DNA from: DASZFV01 sp036494575
GTDB taxonomy: Bacteria > Myxococcota_A > Polyangia > Fen-1088
NCBI GenBank assembly: GCA_036494575.1
Contig: DASXOE010000020.1
Location: forward strand, 5,358-69,357
Length of the DNA: 64,000 bases
Direction: 5' to 3'
Shown: positions 34,297 to 43,475 of the stretch, in pieces
How positions within the stretch are numbered: position 1 is the stretch's first letter
Layout of the letters: each line of letters opens with the position of its first letter
The notes under the pieces: generated by a model
What the model was told of the DNA's origin: nothing
The model's input: only the letters and a program-made list of their open reading frames with translations
Database searches by the model: none
Translations under genes and position numbers: made by a program

Positions 34297-36186
34297 CTAC
34301 GCACGCGCGGCGTCCAGATAGCGCCGCGCCCAAAGCTCGAGTGACAAGACGAGCCACAGTAGCTCGCCGTGGTCGGCCTGGCCATCGAGGTGGTCCTTGA
34401 GGTAGCGCTGGGCGGCCGCCGGGCGAATGAGGCCGCGCTCGCGGAAGGCCCGGCTGCCGAGCACGTCGGCCGCCAACCCGGCGAGCGGCCCCCGGAACCA
34501 CTTCGCGAGCGGGATGCCGAACCCCTGCTTCGGCTTGTCGAGCACGTCGGCGGGGAGCCAGCGCGCCGCCACCTTGCGCAGCAGGTACTTGCCGCGATGT
34601 CCGCGCACCCTGAGGTCGCGCGGCAGCCGCACGCCGAACTCGACGACGCGATGATCGAGGAAGGGGGCGCGGCCCTCGAGCGAGCTCGCCATGGCCATGC
34701 GATCGACCTTCACGAGGACGTCGTCGGGCAGGTAGCTCGCGAAGTCGATCGCGACGCACTGGTCGAGGGCCTCGAGGCCCTTCGCGCCGCGCGCGACCGC
34801 CGCGAGCCCGCCGTAGTGATCGGCCGCCGAGGACCGCACGGCATCCCCGAGGAGCTCGTCGGCGACGCTGGCGCGCGTGAGAGCGACGCCGCTCAGGTAA
34901 CTGTCGGGGAAGGGCTGGCGCAGGCGCTCGGCGATGGCGCGAAGGCGGTAGCCGCGCTCGGCGGGCACGAGGCGGCCGGCCGCGGCCGCCGTCGCCGCCG
35001 CGGCGGGCTTGAGCGCGCCCAGCCGCTGGAGGTCGAGGTAGCGCAGGTACCGATCGTACCCCGCGAACGTCTCGTCGCCGGCGTCGCCGGTGAGCACCAT
35101 CTTGACGTGCTCGCGCGCCAGCTTCGCGACGAGGTAGGTCGGGACGGCCGAGGAATCGGCGAAGGGCTCGTCGAGGTACCAGACGAGGTGCTGCAAGAGC
35201 TCGACCGCATCGGGCTCGACGACGAGCTCGCGGTGCTCCGTCCCGAGGTGCTGCGAGACGCGGCGCGCGTCGGACAGCTCGTTGTATTCCGCCTCGCGGA
35301 AGCCGATCGAGAACGTGCGCACGGGCTGGCTGAGGTGGCGCGACATGAGCGCGACGACGACGCTCGAGTCGAGCCCGCCGCTCAAGAACGCGCCGAAGGG
35401 GACGTCCGCGACGAGCCGGCTCGCGACGGCCTGGTCGAGCAGGCGCGCCAGCTCGCGCTCGGCGTCCGCCTCGCTGAGCTGGTGCTTGGGCTCGAGCTCG
35501 AGCTGGTAGTACCGGCGAAGGCTCACCTGGCCGTCGACGAAGCGCAGCGTATGGCCCGGCGGGAGCTTGTGCACGCCCTCGAAGATGCTCCCGGGCGACG
35601 GCACGTATCCGAAGCAAACGTAGGCCCGCACGGCCTCGGGCGCGGGATCGAGGCGAACCCCCGGGACGCGCAGCAACGACTTGAGCTCGCTCGCGAAGAT
35701 CAAACGTCCGCCCTCGGGCGACGAGTCGGATGAGTGTGAATAAAACAGGGGCTTCTCGCCGAACCGATCCCGCGCGAGCACGAGCGTGCGCGTGCGCGTG
35801 TCCCACAGCGCGATCCCGAACATGCCGTCGAGGCGCGCGAAGCAGTCCTCGCCCCACTCCTCGTACCCGTGGAGGATCACCTCGGTGTCGGACTGGGTGT
35901 AGAACCGGTGCCCACGGGCCTCGAGCTCGGCGCGCAGCTCGCGGAAGTTGTAGATCTCGCCGTTGAACACGGCCTGGATCGTGCCGTCCTCGTTGTGCAC
36001 GGGCTGGCGGCCGCCCGAAAGGTCGATGATCGAGAGCCGGCGCATGCCGATCATGGCCTGGCCATCGCAATAGAGGCCTTCGTCGTCGGGGCCGCGGTGG
36101 GTGATCGCGGCGTTCATGGCGTGGCCGACCGCCTCCTCGGGAGCAGCTCCGCCGGGCGCGGCGACGATGCCGACGATCCCGCACAT
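34297..36186 (-). CDS. Asparagine synthase, glutamine-hydrolysing type (AsnB-like amidotransferase)
   Basis: 629 aa. It starts MCGIVGIV with the nucleophile Cys2 of a class II glutaminase domain, has RGPDDEG and FNGEIYNF, and an ATP-PPi loop SGGLDSS with GDAGDETFAGYDRYL in the synthetase half. Complete active sites are therefore seen. In EPS loci such genes (for example the XrtA-associated amidotransferase) are thought to amidate sugars or acids rather than make free Asn, an inference from context. It is 3 bases downstream of the GT4 gene. Confidence 0.92.
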   Translation of the reverse strand: MCGIVGIVAAPGGAAPEEAVGHAMNAAITHRGPDDEGLYCDGQAMIGMRRLSIIDLSGGRQPVHNEDGTIQAVFNGEIYNFRELRAELEARGHRFYTQSDTEVILHGYEEWGEDCFARLDGMFGIALWDTRTRTLVLARDRFGEKPLFYSHSSDSSPEGGRLIFASELKSLLRVPGVRLDPAPEAVRAYVCFGYVPSPGSIFEGVHKLPPGHTLRFVDGQVSLRRYYQLELEPKHQLSEADAERELARLLDQAVASRLVADVPFGAFLSGGLDSSVVVALMSRHLSQPVRTFSIGFREAEYNELSDARRVSQHLGTEHRELVVEPDAVELLQHLVWYLDEPFADSSAVPTYLVAKLAREHVKMVLTGDAGDETFAGYDRYLRYLDLQRLGALKPAAAATAAAAGRLVPAERGYRLRAIAERLRQPFPDSYLSGVALTRASVADELLGDAVRSSAADHYGGLAAVARGAKGLEALDQCVAIDFASYLPDDVLVKVDRMAMASSLEGRAPFLDHRVVEFGVRLPRDLRVRGHRGKYLLRKVAARWLPADVLDKPKQGFGIPLAKWFRGPLAGLAADVLGSRAFRERGLIRPAAAQRYLKDHLDGQADHGELLWLVLSLELWARRYLDAARA

Positions 36187-36189
36187 GGC

Positions 36190-37428
36190 CTAGGCTGCTC
36201 TCGCGAAGTCGCGGGGCGCCGTGCCCCCGTAGAGCCGCAGCAAGCGGCCCACGACGGTCTCGAGCGCCGAAGCCTTCTCGACGTCCGCGCGCGCTTGCCG
36301 CCCCATCTCTTGGAGCTCGACCGCCGACAAGGCCGCCGCCGTGCGCAAGTGGGCCGCGAGCGCCGCGGCGTCGCCCACGGGGAAGAGCCACCCGTTGCGG
36401 CCCGTGACGACGAAGTCCTCACTGCCGCTCACTTGGCTCGCGAGCGCGGGCAGCCCCGAGGCCATGAACTCGAGCAGCGTGTTCGAGAGCCCCTCGATCG
36501 TCGAGGGCAGGACGCCGACGTCCGCCTGGGCGAGGATCTCCTCGACGCGATCCTGGTGGCCGAGGAACTCCATCTCGGCCGAGATGCCCAGGGCGCGCGC
36601 CTGCGCCCGTAGCGCCTCCTCGAGCGGACCGCCGCCCACGAGCCACAGGCGCACGTCGGAGCGGCCGGCGAACGCGCTCGCCCACGCCTCGAACAACGTC
36701 GACAGCCCCTTCTCGGGTACGAGCCGCCCGACGAAGACCGCCGTGAAGGGTGTGCCTGCCGCCCGCGGCGCGCGGCGCGCGGCGAACCGCGAGGTGTCCA
36801 CGGCGTTCGGGAGGACGACGATGCGCTCGGCGGGGAAGCCCTGCCGCTCGAGCTCGGCGGCGATGCGGGTGCTGATGGCCTGGAACGCGGAGCCGCGCCT
36901 CAAGAAGCGATGCGCGAGGGCGTCGAGCGGTCCCCGATCGGGCGCCATGACCCCCTTCTCGAGCTCCCACCAGCCGGAGATCTTGACGATCACCGGCTTG
37001 CCCACGAGCGCGCCGATGAGACACGCCACGGCCCCCATGTGATGGGCGATGTGCACGTGCCACGCATCGTAACGCCGCCCGCGCCCGAGAAGAAATGCGG
37101 CCAGCCGCAGGCACATGAGAGCCCCGCCGAGGAGGGGCCAGCGCGGGTAAGACAGGCGGCCCACGGGGATGCCGGAGCAGCGCTCCGCCGTGACCTGAGG
37201 GCCGAAGGAGAAGAGGGGCGTCATGACGGCCACCTGCTGTCCGCGGCGGATCAGCTCGCGGCAGAGCGTGCGCACCTGAGACTCGGCCCCGCCCCCGCCC
37301 CGCTTCGTGAAGTCGCTCTCGAGCACCATGAGGACGCGAACGGGCCGCGCGTCGCCCGAAGGCCGTGTCGAAACAGGTACCGTCGAAGCAGGCGCCGCCT
37401 TGGCCGACGCCCCGCCTTCAGGCGCCAT
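36190..37428 (-). CDS. Glycosyltransferase family 4
   Basis: 412 aa GT-B enzyme. Near the N-terminus GGGGAESQVRTLCREL is the acceptor-side glycine loop; the donor domain has FVGRLVPEKGLSTLFEAWA and PSTIEGLSNTLLEFMASGLP with the Glu pair that binds the nucleotide sugar (EGLSNTLLE). It adds one sugar of the repeat unit. The first 10 bases overlap the 3' end of the preceding amidotransferase gene. Confidence 0.92.
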   Translation of the reverse strand: MAPEGGASAKAAPASTVPVSTRPSGDARPVRVLMVLESDFTKRGGGGAESQVRTLCRELIRRGQQVAVMTPLFSFGPQVTAERCSGIPVGRLSYPRWPLLGGALMCLRLAAFLLGRGRRYDAWHVHIAHHMGAVACLIGALVGKPVIVKISGWWELEKGVMAPDRGPLDALAHRFLRRGSAFQAISTRIAAELERQGFPAERIVVLPNAVDTSRFAARRAPRAAGTPFTAVFVGRLVPEKGLSTLFEAWASAFAGRSDVRLWLVGGGPLEEALRAQARALGISAEMEFLGHQDRVEEILAQADVGVLPSTIEGLSNTLLEFMASGLPALASQVSGSEDFVVTGRNGWLFPVGDAAALAAHLRTAAALSAVELQEMGRQARADVEKASALETVVGRLLRLYGGTAPRDFARAA

Positions 37429-39289
37429 CCACGTACCTCCGAAGCCACAGCTCGAGCACGAAGAGGCGATAGAGGGAGTCGGCGTAGTCCCAGGTGCCGC
37501 GCTCGTGCTGGGCCAGCAATCCCTCGACGAAGGTCGGCTCCCACCAGCCGCGCGCGCGCGCGCGCGCGTCGAAGAGCGTCTGCCGCACCATGCTCTTGAA
37601 GGCCCCGTCCGTGCGCAGCCAGACGGCCACGGGAAGGCCGAAGCCCTGCTTCTTCTTGCGCAGGATCGCCTCGGGGAGAATGCCCTTCATCGCGCGCTTG
37701 AACAGGTAGCGCTTCTTCAGCCCACGCACGATCTGACGCTCGGGCAGGTGGCTCGTGTGGTCGACGAGCGCGGGATCGAGGTAGGGGAAGCGCACGCTCA
37801 CGCCGACGGACCGCGCCGCTCCGTCGACCTTGCGCAGATCGTTCTGCGCGATCGCCATCATGAGATCGAGGCGCATGATCCGATGCAGGGGGCCGCCGCT
37901 CGCGCCCAGCCCGTAGACGTCCCGCATGAGCTCGAGAGAGGCGTCGCGGCCCACGGCGCGCCGGAAGTCCGGCGTGAGCATCTCGTGATAGTGGTCCGAC
38001 GCGAAGGAGTCGTCGGTGTAAAAGCGGTCGGGGTTGGGCAGCGACGCGCGGTCGAAGAAGTTCTCGACGCGGTTGAGGAGGTGATGGTCGGCGCGGCCGG
38101 CCAAGCCGCCGACCCGGCGCCCCAACGCCTTGAGCGGCTCGGGCATGCCGTACCAGGTCTCCATGACCTGATCCTTGGCATAGCGCTCGTTGCCGCCGAA
38201 GATCTCGTCGCCGCCGTCGCCCGCGAGCATGAGGTGCGCGGCCTTGGTACCGGCCAGCTCGACGCAAGCGAGCGTCGGGATCGCCGAAGCGTTGCCAAAC
38301 GGTTGGTCGTAGGCCTCGATGACGCGCGCCACGAGCGCCTGGGCGCGCTCGTCCGAGACGGTCTCGAAGGTGGGGTCGGCGCCGCAGGCCTCGGCCGCCG
38401 TGCGCGCGAAGCCGAGCTCGTCGTAGCTCTCCTCGGCGAAGCCGATCGAGAAGCTGCGCACGCGTCCCTTGCCCGGTTGGCGCGCGAGGATCGACACGAT
38501 GCTCGAGCTGTCCGTGCCGCCCGAGAGGAAGCACCCCCAGCCCTGCTCGGCGCGGGGACGGTAGTCGTGCACCGTCGCGACGATGCGCTCTGTGAGGGCG
38601 CGCGCGAGCACGTCGTCGGCGTCGCGCCGGTCTTCGGGGTACTCGGGCACGTAGTAACGATCGAGCTTGGGCGGCGTGCCGGGCCGCCAGCTCCAGCGCG
38701 TGGCGGGCTCGAGACGCCGGATGTCGCGGAAGATGGTGCCGGGCGCCGGGATCTGCGCGAAGTTGAGGTAGTGATAGACGGAGGGAAGGTCGATCGCGCG
38801 CTCGCACCACGGCGAAGCCGCCAGCAGCCGCAGGTCGTTCGCCACCAGCACGACGTCGCCTCGGACGAGCGTGTAGAGCGACAGCGTCGAGAAGTGATCG
38901 GTGACGGCGCAGATCTGGCGCTCGCCGGGATGCCAGACCACCTGCGCGAAGCGGCCGCGCCAGTCGTTCTGGGGCGGCGCGCCCGGCCCGAGGGCGCGAG
39001 CGCCTCCCGCGACGTCTCCCGCGACGAGATCGGCGAGGGCGATCCAGCGCGCGCCCGCCGCGTCCGCGCCGCGCTGGACGGCGCCGCGCGCCGCCACCTG
39101 CGCCGGCTCGGACGCCTCCGAGAGCGTCGTGAACCCGTCCTTGCCGAGGCCGCTCACCCAGGCGTGAGTCCCCGGGCCCCACGCAAAGACGAAATTGCCG
39201 AGGACGCTAGGCTGCTGAGAGGGGTCGGGCGAGCTCATCGGCGGTGCGGGCGATTCGCGAGGTGCTGAAAGAGTGCCTTCGAGGTGCAT
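37418..39289 (-). CDS. Asparagine-synthase-like amidotransferase lacking the glutaminase Cys
   Basis: 623 aa from ATG 39287-39289 with AAGGG upstream; ATG 39238 is an alternative. The synthetase half is intact: SGGTDSS PPi loop, GDGGDEIFGGNERYA, and the C-terminal KKKQGFGLPVAVWL. The N-terminal half aligns by feel with the AsnB glutaminase domain (VANDLRLLAASPWCERAIDL, PAPGTIFRDIRRLEP), but there is no Met-Cys-Gly at the start, so glutamine hydrolysis should not be possible. It may use free ammonia, take ammonia from the other enzyme or form a bond like beta-lactam synthetase. Two copies in one operon suggest separate steps. Confidence 0.88.
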   Translation of the reverse strand: MHLEGTLSAPRESPAPPMSSPDPSQQPSVLGNFVFAWGPGTHAWVSGLGKDGFTTLSEASEPAQVAARGAVQRGADAAGARWIALADLVAGDVAGGARALGPGAPPQNDWRGRFAQVVWHPGERQICAVTDHFSTLSLYTLVRGDVVLVANDLRLLAASPWCERAIDLPSVYHYLNFAQIPAPGTIFRDIRRLEPATRWSWRPGTPPKLDRYYVPEYPEDRRDADDVLARALTERIVATVHDYRPRAEQGWGCFLSGGTDSSSIVSILARQPGKGRVRSFSIGFAEESYDELGFARTAAEACGADPTFETVSDERAQALVARVIEAYDQPFGNASAIPTLACVELAGTKAAHLMLAGDGGDEIFGGNERYAKDQVMETWYGMPEPLKALGRRVGGLAGRADHHLLNRVENFFDRASLPNPDRFYTDDSFASDHYHEMLTPDFRRAVGRDASLELMRDVYGLGASGGPLHRIMRLDLMMAIAQNDLRKVDGAARSVGVSVRFPYLDPALVDHTSHLPERQIVRGLKKRYLFKRAMKGILPEAILRKKKQGFGLPVAVWLRTDGAFKSMVRQTLFDARARARGWWEPTFVEGLLAQHERGTWDYADSLYRLFVLELWLRRYVDGA

Positions 39290-39322
39290 GTACGTCAAAC
39301 CCTTGGGCCCGTGGCACCGCCG

Positions 39323-40099
39323 TCAAGCCCCGAGCAACCGGCGACGCACCGAGCGGTAGGTGTCGTCGCCGAGCGCGCGCTTCGCGAGATCGAGGGCCGC
39401 GTACCGCACCTGCGCCGCGTAGAGCGCGCGACCGCCGCGCAGCCACGACTCGAGCGTCGCGTCGCCGAGCTTCGCGGTCACGGCCAGCCTGCCGAGCGTG
39501 GGCCCGTCGCCGGGGCGCACGCGGCCGGGCTTGGAGTTGAGCACGTGCGTGTAGCCGACCTCCCGCGCGACGTCGGCCAAGGCGGCCGGCTCGCGTCCGC
39601 CCGCGGGCGCGAGCAGGGTCACGGGCCGGCCCACGTGCTCCTCGATCTCGAGGCGCGCGCGCCGGAGATCCTCGCGCAGGCGCGCGGGCGCGAGCTCGGT
39701 GAGGAAGACGCGGTGATCGAGACCGTGCGATTGGATGGACATGCCACCGTCGGACATCTCGCGCAGCTCCGCCCACGTCGCAAAGCCGGGCGTGCCCACC
39801 TGCGCGGGGTTGACGAAGAAGTCGGCCGTGGCCGCCGCGCCCGCGAGCAAGGGGAATCCCACGCGGTGGTTGCTCTCGTCTCCGTCGTCGAAGGTCACGA
39901 TGACGCCGCGGCTCCCGGCCAGCCAGTCGCGCGCGCTCACGACCGCGCCCCCCTCGCGCGCGCAAAGCGCGAGCTGCGCCGCGAACGCCTCGCGCCCTAC
40001 CGTGTAATGCGGATCGGCGCCCGCGCCCGCCGCCTCGCCGAGCGCGTGATACATGAGCGCGATCGTGGCGCCGCGAGGCTGGGTGGCGGACGTCGACAT
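39323..40099 (-). CDS. Second polysaccharide deacetylase (CE4/NodB)
   Basis: 258 aa from ATG 40097-40099; a longer open frame extends into the preceding gene without coding evidence. NodB motifs are VIVTFDDGDESNH and SIQSHGLDHRVF. FVNPAQVGTPGFATWAELREM is typical of the XrtA-type (PEP-CTERM) deacetylase group. It follows the BY-kinase-like gene by 7 bases. With the first deacetylase it suggests N-acetylated sugars in the polymer. Confidence 0.87.
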   Translation of the reverse strand: MSTSATQPRGATIALMYHALGEAAGAGADPHYTVGREAFAAQLALCAREGGAVVSARDWLAGSRGVIVTFDDGDESNHRVGFPLLAGAAATADFFVNPAQVGTPGFATWAELREMSDGGMSIQSHGLDHRVFLTELAPARLREDLRRARLEIEEHVGRPVTLLAPAGGREPAALADVAREVGYTHVLNSKPGRVRPGDGPTLGRLAVTAKLGDATLESWLRGGRALYAAQVRYAALDLAKRALGDDTYRSVRRRLLGA

Positions 40100-40106
40100 C
40101 CGGGCC

Positions 40107-40925
40107 TCAATTGCGCTCGTTGAAGACCACGCCGGCGAACTTCGTGGGCTCGAACAGGTTGGCCGCCTGGGAGATGGCCTCGGGCGTGTCGCGACCGTAA
40201 CCCGCGACGAGAATGACGAAGTCGACGAGGCCCGACAGGATGCGCGCATCCGGCGAGCCTTTGATGGGCGGACCGTCGAGGAAGGGAAAGCACGGGGCCT
40301 GGCGCAGCGCCGCCATGACCATCTTCATCGGCTGAGAAGAAAAGTACTCGCGCGGCATCACGGCCGGGCGGCCCGCCGGGATGAGGTGCAGCCCCGGGAT
40401 CGTGGTCGAGCGAATCAGGCGCTGAATGGGCGCGCGCGGCTGCTCGATGTAGTCGAACAAGCCGCCCTCGTCGATGCGCGTGCCCAGCGCCGCGTCCTGG
40501 GTGGGGTGCCGCGGGTTGCAGTCGACGAGGATCGCCACCCGCTGCTCCTGGAGCGTGAACGCGACGGCCAGGTTTCGCGCCACGAAGCTCGCGCCCGAGC
40601 CGGAGCTCACGGGCACGACGAGGGTCGCGAAGTGGGTCAACCCCACGCCCTCGGCCATCGTCAGCAAGCGCGTGCGCAGCTCGCGAAAGGAGTCGACCTG
40701 ATCGGGCGTCGCGAGGCCGCGGGGCGCGCGCGGGACCGCGGCCGAGCCCCGGCCGTCCTGGCGCGTGAGGCGACCGGCCGGGGCGAGCGCGACGACCTGG
40801 GCCTGGGGCGAGCTGTCTCTTTCAGGCCGGTCCTCGGCATCCACGTCCTTCGCGGCGGTCTCGGCGCGCGCCGGGTCCACCTTCGCGCGGTCGGCCCCGC
40901 CACCGTCGCGCCGTCCTCCGCTCAT
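40107..40925 (-). CDS. BY-kinase-like (CpsD/CapB family) ATPase with degenerate P-loop
   Basis: 272 aa. A disordered Arg/Asp/Pro-rich N-terminus (about 75 residues) is followed by a MinD/ParA-type fold: VPVSSGSGASFVARNLAVAF in place of the Walker A GxGKST, then VAILVDCNPRHP for Walker A' and FLDGPPIKG for Walker B. The invariant Lys of the P-loop is absent, and there is no Tyr-rich C-terminal tail. So it may bind but not transfer phosphate. It overlaps the Wzz-like gene by four bases, so it is probably the cytosolic partner of that co-polymerase. Confidence 0.8.
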   Translation of the reverse strand: MSGGRRDGGGADRAKVDPARAETAAKDVDAEDRPERDSSPQAQVVALAPAGRLTRQDGRGSAAVPRAPRGLATPDQVDSFRELRTRLLTMAEGVGLTHFATLVVPVSSGSGASFVARNLAVAFTLQEQRVAILVDCNPRHPTQDAALGTRIDEGGLFDYIEQPRAPIQRLIRSTTIPGLHLIPAGRPAVMPREYFSSQPMKMVMAALRQAPCFPFLDGPPIKGSPDARILSGLVDFVILVAGYGRDTPEAISQAANLFEPTKFAGVVFNERN

Positions 40926-42496
40926 GACGACATCATCTTGATGACGAAGGTCGCGCCATAGACGAGGAACACGCCGCAGACGAGCAGCACGACCTGGACG
41001 TCACGCCGGCGCGTGAGCGACCGGTGGCGGCTTCCCTCGTACGGAATGCTCACGAGCAAGGGCACGTTCGCGAGGCGCTCGATCTGCTGCGGACTGCGCA
41101 CGCGCCGATCGAAGCGCACGATCGCGAAGAGCAAGCCGAGCGGGATCGCGAGCGCGAGCAAAAGACCGATGAGCGACAGGTGCACCAGGCGCAAGCTGCT
41201 CGCCGTCGCGGGCACCTCCGCCTCTTCCTGGATCCGCATCGTGAGCCCGCGGTGCTCGGCGTCGAGATCCATCGAGACGCGCGCGTTCTCGCGGCGCTTG
41301 AGGAGATCCTCGTAGACCTCACGCGTCGAGTCGTAGATCCGAAAGAGCGCCGACTGCGTGGTGTCTTGCCCGACGCCCTTCATCTCGGGATCCTTGTCCG
41401 TCTCGTCGACGGCCGCGCGGGCCGCCACGAAGGCCCGCGGGCGCCTGCCCGTCGCGGCGGCGATCTTCTGCTGAACCTGCTCGAGCCGCGCCCGGGCGGC
41501 CTGCGCCACCTCGTCGTCGAGCGCGGCGGCGGCGGCGCGCGCCTTGTCGAGGTCCGCGCGCGCCTGCTCCGAGCGGCGCAGGTCGTCCTTCGCGCTCGCG
41601 AGCTCCCGCCGCGCGCGCCGCACGTCCGGGTGCTCGTCGGTGAACGTGCCAACGAGCTTGTCGAGGTCCGCTTGCGCCTGGGTGACGCGGGCGCGGGCCT
41701 GTTCCTCGTTCCGGTTGTCCTGGGCGATGGCCGCCTGCGACTTGCGCCCGAGCTGGGCCTCCAGCGTGGCGGCCTCGATGCGCAGCGAGGCCAACTGGTC
41801 CGGCGTCAAGCGCCCAGCGGCCGGGACCGCGGCCGGCGTCTCGGCCGCGGCCGCAGCCGCCCCCGCCGCGCCGGCGACGCGCGCGCCAGGCGCGGGGCGG
41901 GTCGATACGCCGCGATAGTAGTCGAGCAACTTCTGATGCGCCTCGGTGAGCTTCTGACCGTACTCCTTGACGCGCTTGTCGATGAACTCGAACGCCTCTC
42001 GGCTCTCGGCCGCCTTGAGGGTGTTGCTCTCGTCGATGAAGGTCTTGCCGATGAGGTTCGTGATGCGCGCGGCCCGCTTGGGATCCGTGTCGCTGTACGC
42101 GATGCGGATGATCTCGTCGCTCTTGTTGTCGATCTTGATGCGAGACCGGAAATGGTTGAGCAGCTGCTCCTGGTCCTGCGGGCTGATGCGCGTGGGCATG
42201 ATGCCCGCCTCGACCGCCAGCTTGCGCAGGACCTTGTGGCCGAGGACCACTTGGCCGACGAGCGCCGTCTGCGCCGTGACCGGTGACGAGACGGCGCGGC
42301 CCTCCATGAGCGGCTTGATGACGTTGTCGACCTCGACGATGATCAACGTGGCGGCGTCCCAGCGCTTGGGCGTCAAGAGCCCGATCGCCAGGCTGAGCAG
42401 GGCGACGACGGTGAATAGGATCGTGAGAGGAAGGAGCCTTCGCTTCCCCTCTTTGATCAGCAGCTCGAAAAAGTCCCGCAAGCCGTCGTCAGCCAT
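40922..42496 (-). CDS. Polysaccharide co-polymerase / chain-length determinant (Wzz/GumC-like)
   Basis: 524 aa. TM1 is about residues 20-41. The Wzz region ATLIIVEVDNVIKPLMEG follows, then a long coiled coil (about 160-400) with an Ala/Pro-rich insert and DEHPDVRRARRELASAKDDL. TM2 is about residues 425-450, then a short cytosolic segment (VPLLVSIPYEG) and a third C-terminal helix. This is the split type in which the kinase is a separate polypeptide, here the next gene. It sets EPS chain length with the Wzy-like enzyme. It is the first gene of the long minus-strand operon reaching down to 32.95 kb. Confidence 0.92.
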   Translation of the reverse strand: MADDGLRDFFELLIKEGKRRLLPLTILFTVVALLSLAIGLLTPKRWDAATLIIVEVDNVIKPLMEGRAVSSPVTAQTALVGQVVLGHKVLRKLAVEAGIMPTRISPQDQEQLLNHFRSRIKIDNKSDEIIRIAYSDTDPKRAARITNLIGKTFIDESNTLKAAESREAFEFIDKRVKEYGQKLTEAHQKLLDYYRGVSTRPAPGARVAGAAGAAAAAAETPAAVPAAGRLTPDQLASLRIEAATLEAQLGRKSQAAIAQDNRNEEQARARVTQAQADLDKLVGTFTDEHPDVRRARRELASAKDDLRRSEQARADLDKARAAAAALDDEVAQAARARLEQVQQKIAAATGRRPRAFVAARAAVDETDKDPEMKGVGQDTTQSALFRIYDSTREVYEDLLKRRENARVSMDLDAEHRGLTMRIQEEAEVPATASSLRLVHLSLIGLLLALAIPLGLLFAIVRFDRRVRSPQQIERLANVPLLVSIPYEGSRHRSLTRRRDVQVVLLVCGVFLVYGATFVIKMMSS

Positions 42497-42599
42497 TGGA
42501 ATCTAGGGAAACCGGACGGTTAGGAGCCTCTGCACGGCGGTCGGAAGATATCATATGCACGGATCATCGCCACAGCGAGCCCGGGAGGGGGACAAAGCA

Positions 42600-43367
42600 A
42601 TGCGAAGCGGCGAATCGTCCGTGACTGCGCTCGGCAGCGCGGACGTCCATGTGTGGCTCCTGGAGGCGCCCGAGGCCGCCAGCGACGCGCGCGCCGAGCT
42701 CTGCGCCGCGCTGCTCTCGGCCGACGAGCGCGCGCGGATGGGCCGCTTTCATTTCGCCGGTGACCGGCGGCGGTATCTGTTCGCCCACGCGCTCGTGCGC
42801 ACGACCCTGTCCCGGTACGCGCCGGGCACGCCGCCCGCGCGCTGGCGATTTCGCACGAACGCCCACGGGCGTCCGGAGCTGCCGCCGGAAGACGGGGGAC
42901 CGCCGTTGCGATTCAACCTCTCCCACACCGACGGGCTGGTGGCCTGCGCCGTGGCGCTCGACCGGGACGTGGGCGTCGACGTCGAGCACCTCTGGCCAGC
43001 GACGTTCGACCTCGGCCTCGCCCGGCATCACTTCGCGCCCGCGGAGGTGGCCGGCCTGGAGGCGCTGCCGCCGGAGGCCCGGCGGGCCCGCTTCTTTGCG
43101 CTGTGGACGTTGAAAGAGGCGTACATCAAGGCCAGGGGGCTGGGGCTCGCGCTGCCGCTCGAGCGGTTCGCCTTCGACCTCGAGGGCCCCGCCATCTGCG
43201 TCCGCTTCGATCCCGAGCTGGGGGATGAGCCCGAGCGCTGGCACTTCGCGCGCCTGCAGCCCACCGCCGTTCACGCGCTGGCGTTGGCCGCCCGCCGCGT
43301 GCCCGGAGAAACCCTGAGGGTGCGCCACTGGCCGCCGCCCTCGGATTTTCCTGGGATCGACTCGTGA
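42600..43367 (+). CDS. Sfp-type 4'-phosphopantetheinyl transferase
   Basis: 255 aa from ATG 42600, which has GGGAGGGG about 8 bases upstream; ATG 42555 is possible. The Mg-binding and fold motifs are present: DVGVDVEHL and WTLKEAYIKARGLGL. RWRFRTNAHGRPEL fits the Sfp subgroup of PKS/NRPS-activating enzymes. It transfers the phosphopantetheine arm of CoA to Ser of ACP/PCP domains, presumably Ser1802 and Ser1831 of the PKS and NRPS that follow, and the T domain of the second NRPS. It lies 103 bases before the PKS. Confidence 0.93.
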   Translation: MRSGESSVTALGSADVHVWLLEAPEAASDARAELCAALLSADERARMGRFHFAGDRRRYLFAHALVRTTLSRYAPGTPPARWRFRTNAHGRPELPPEDGGPPLRFNLSHTDGLVACAVALDRDVGVDVEHLWPATFDLGLARHHFAPAEVAGLEALPPEARRARFFALWTLKEAYIKARGLGLALPLERFAFDLEGPAICVRFDPELGDEPERWHFARLQPTAVHALALAARRVPGETLRVRHWPPPSDFPGIDS

Positions 43368-43465
43368 GATTTGCCGGCGGCGGTCGGAATACCTTGCACG
43401 GCGCCCTGGCCAAACGCACATCAGCGGGAGAGACTGAGCGCGGGCGCTCGGAAGGGCGCCGGGGG

Positions 43466-43475
43466 ATCACGTGAT
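43466..43475. promoter_or_regulatory. Palindrome ATCACGTGAT over the PKS start
   Basis: A perfect 10-bp palindrome covers the alternative starts GTG 43471 and ATG 43474, directly after GGGGGA, a usable Shine-Dalgarno for the ATG. It could occur by chance, but its place would suit operator or start-site control. Confidence 0.3.

Noticed and set aside
32948..36391. 1147-codon open frame on the minus strand through the Wzy and asparagine synthase genes
   Set aside because: It is out of frame with two well recognised proteins and its translation is Arg/Ala/Pro-rich with no domain; a GC-driven shadow.
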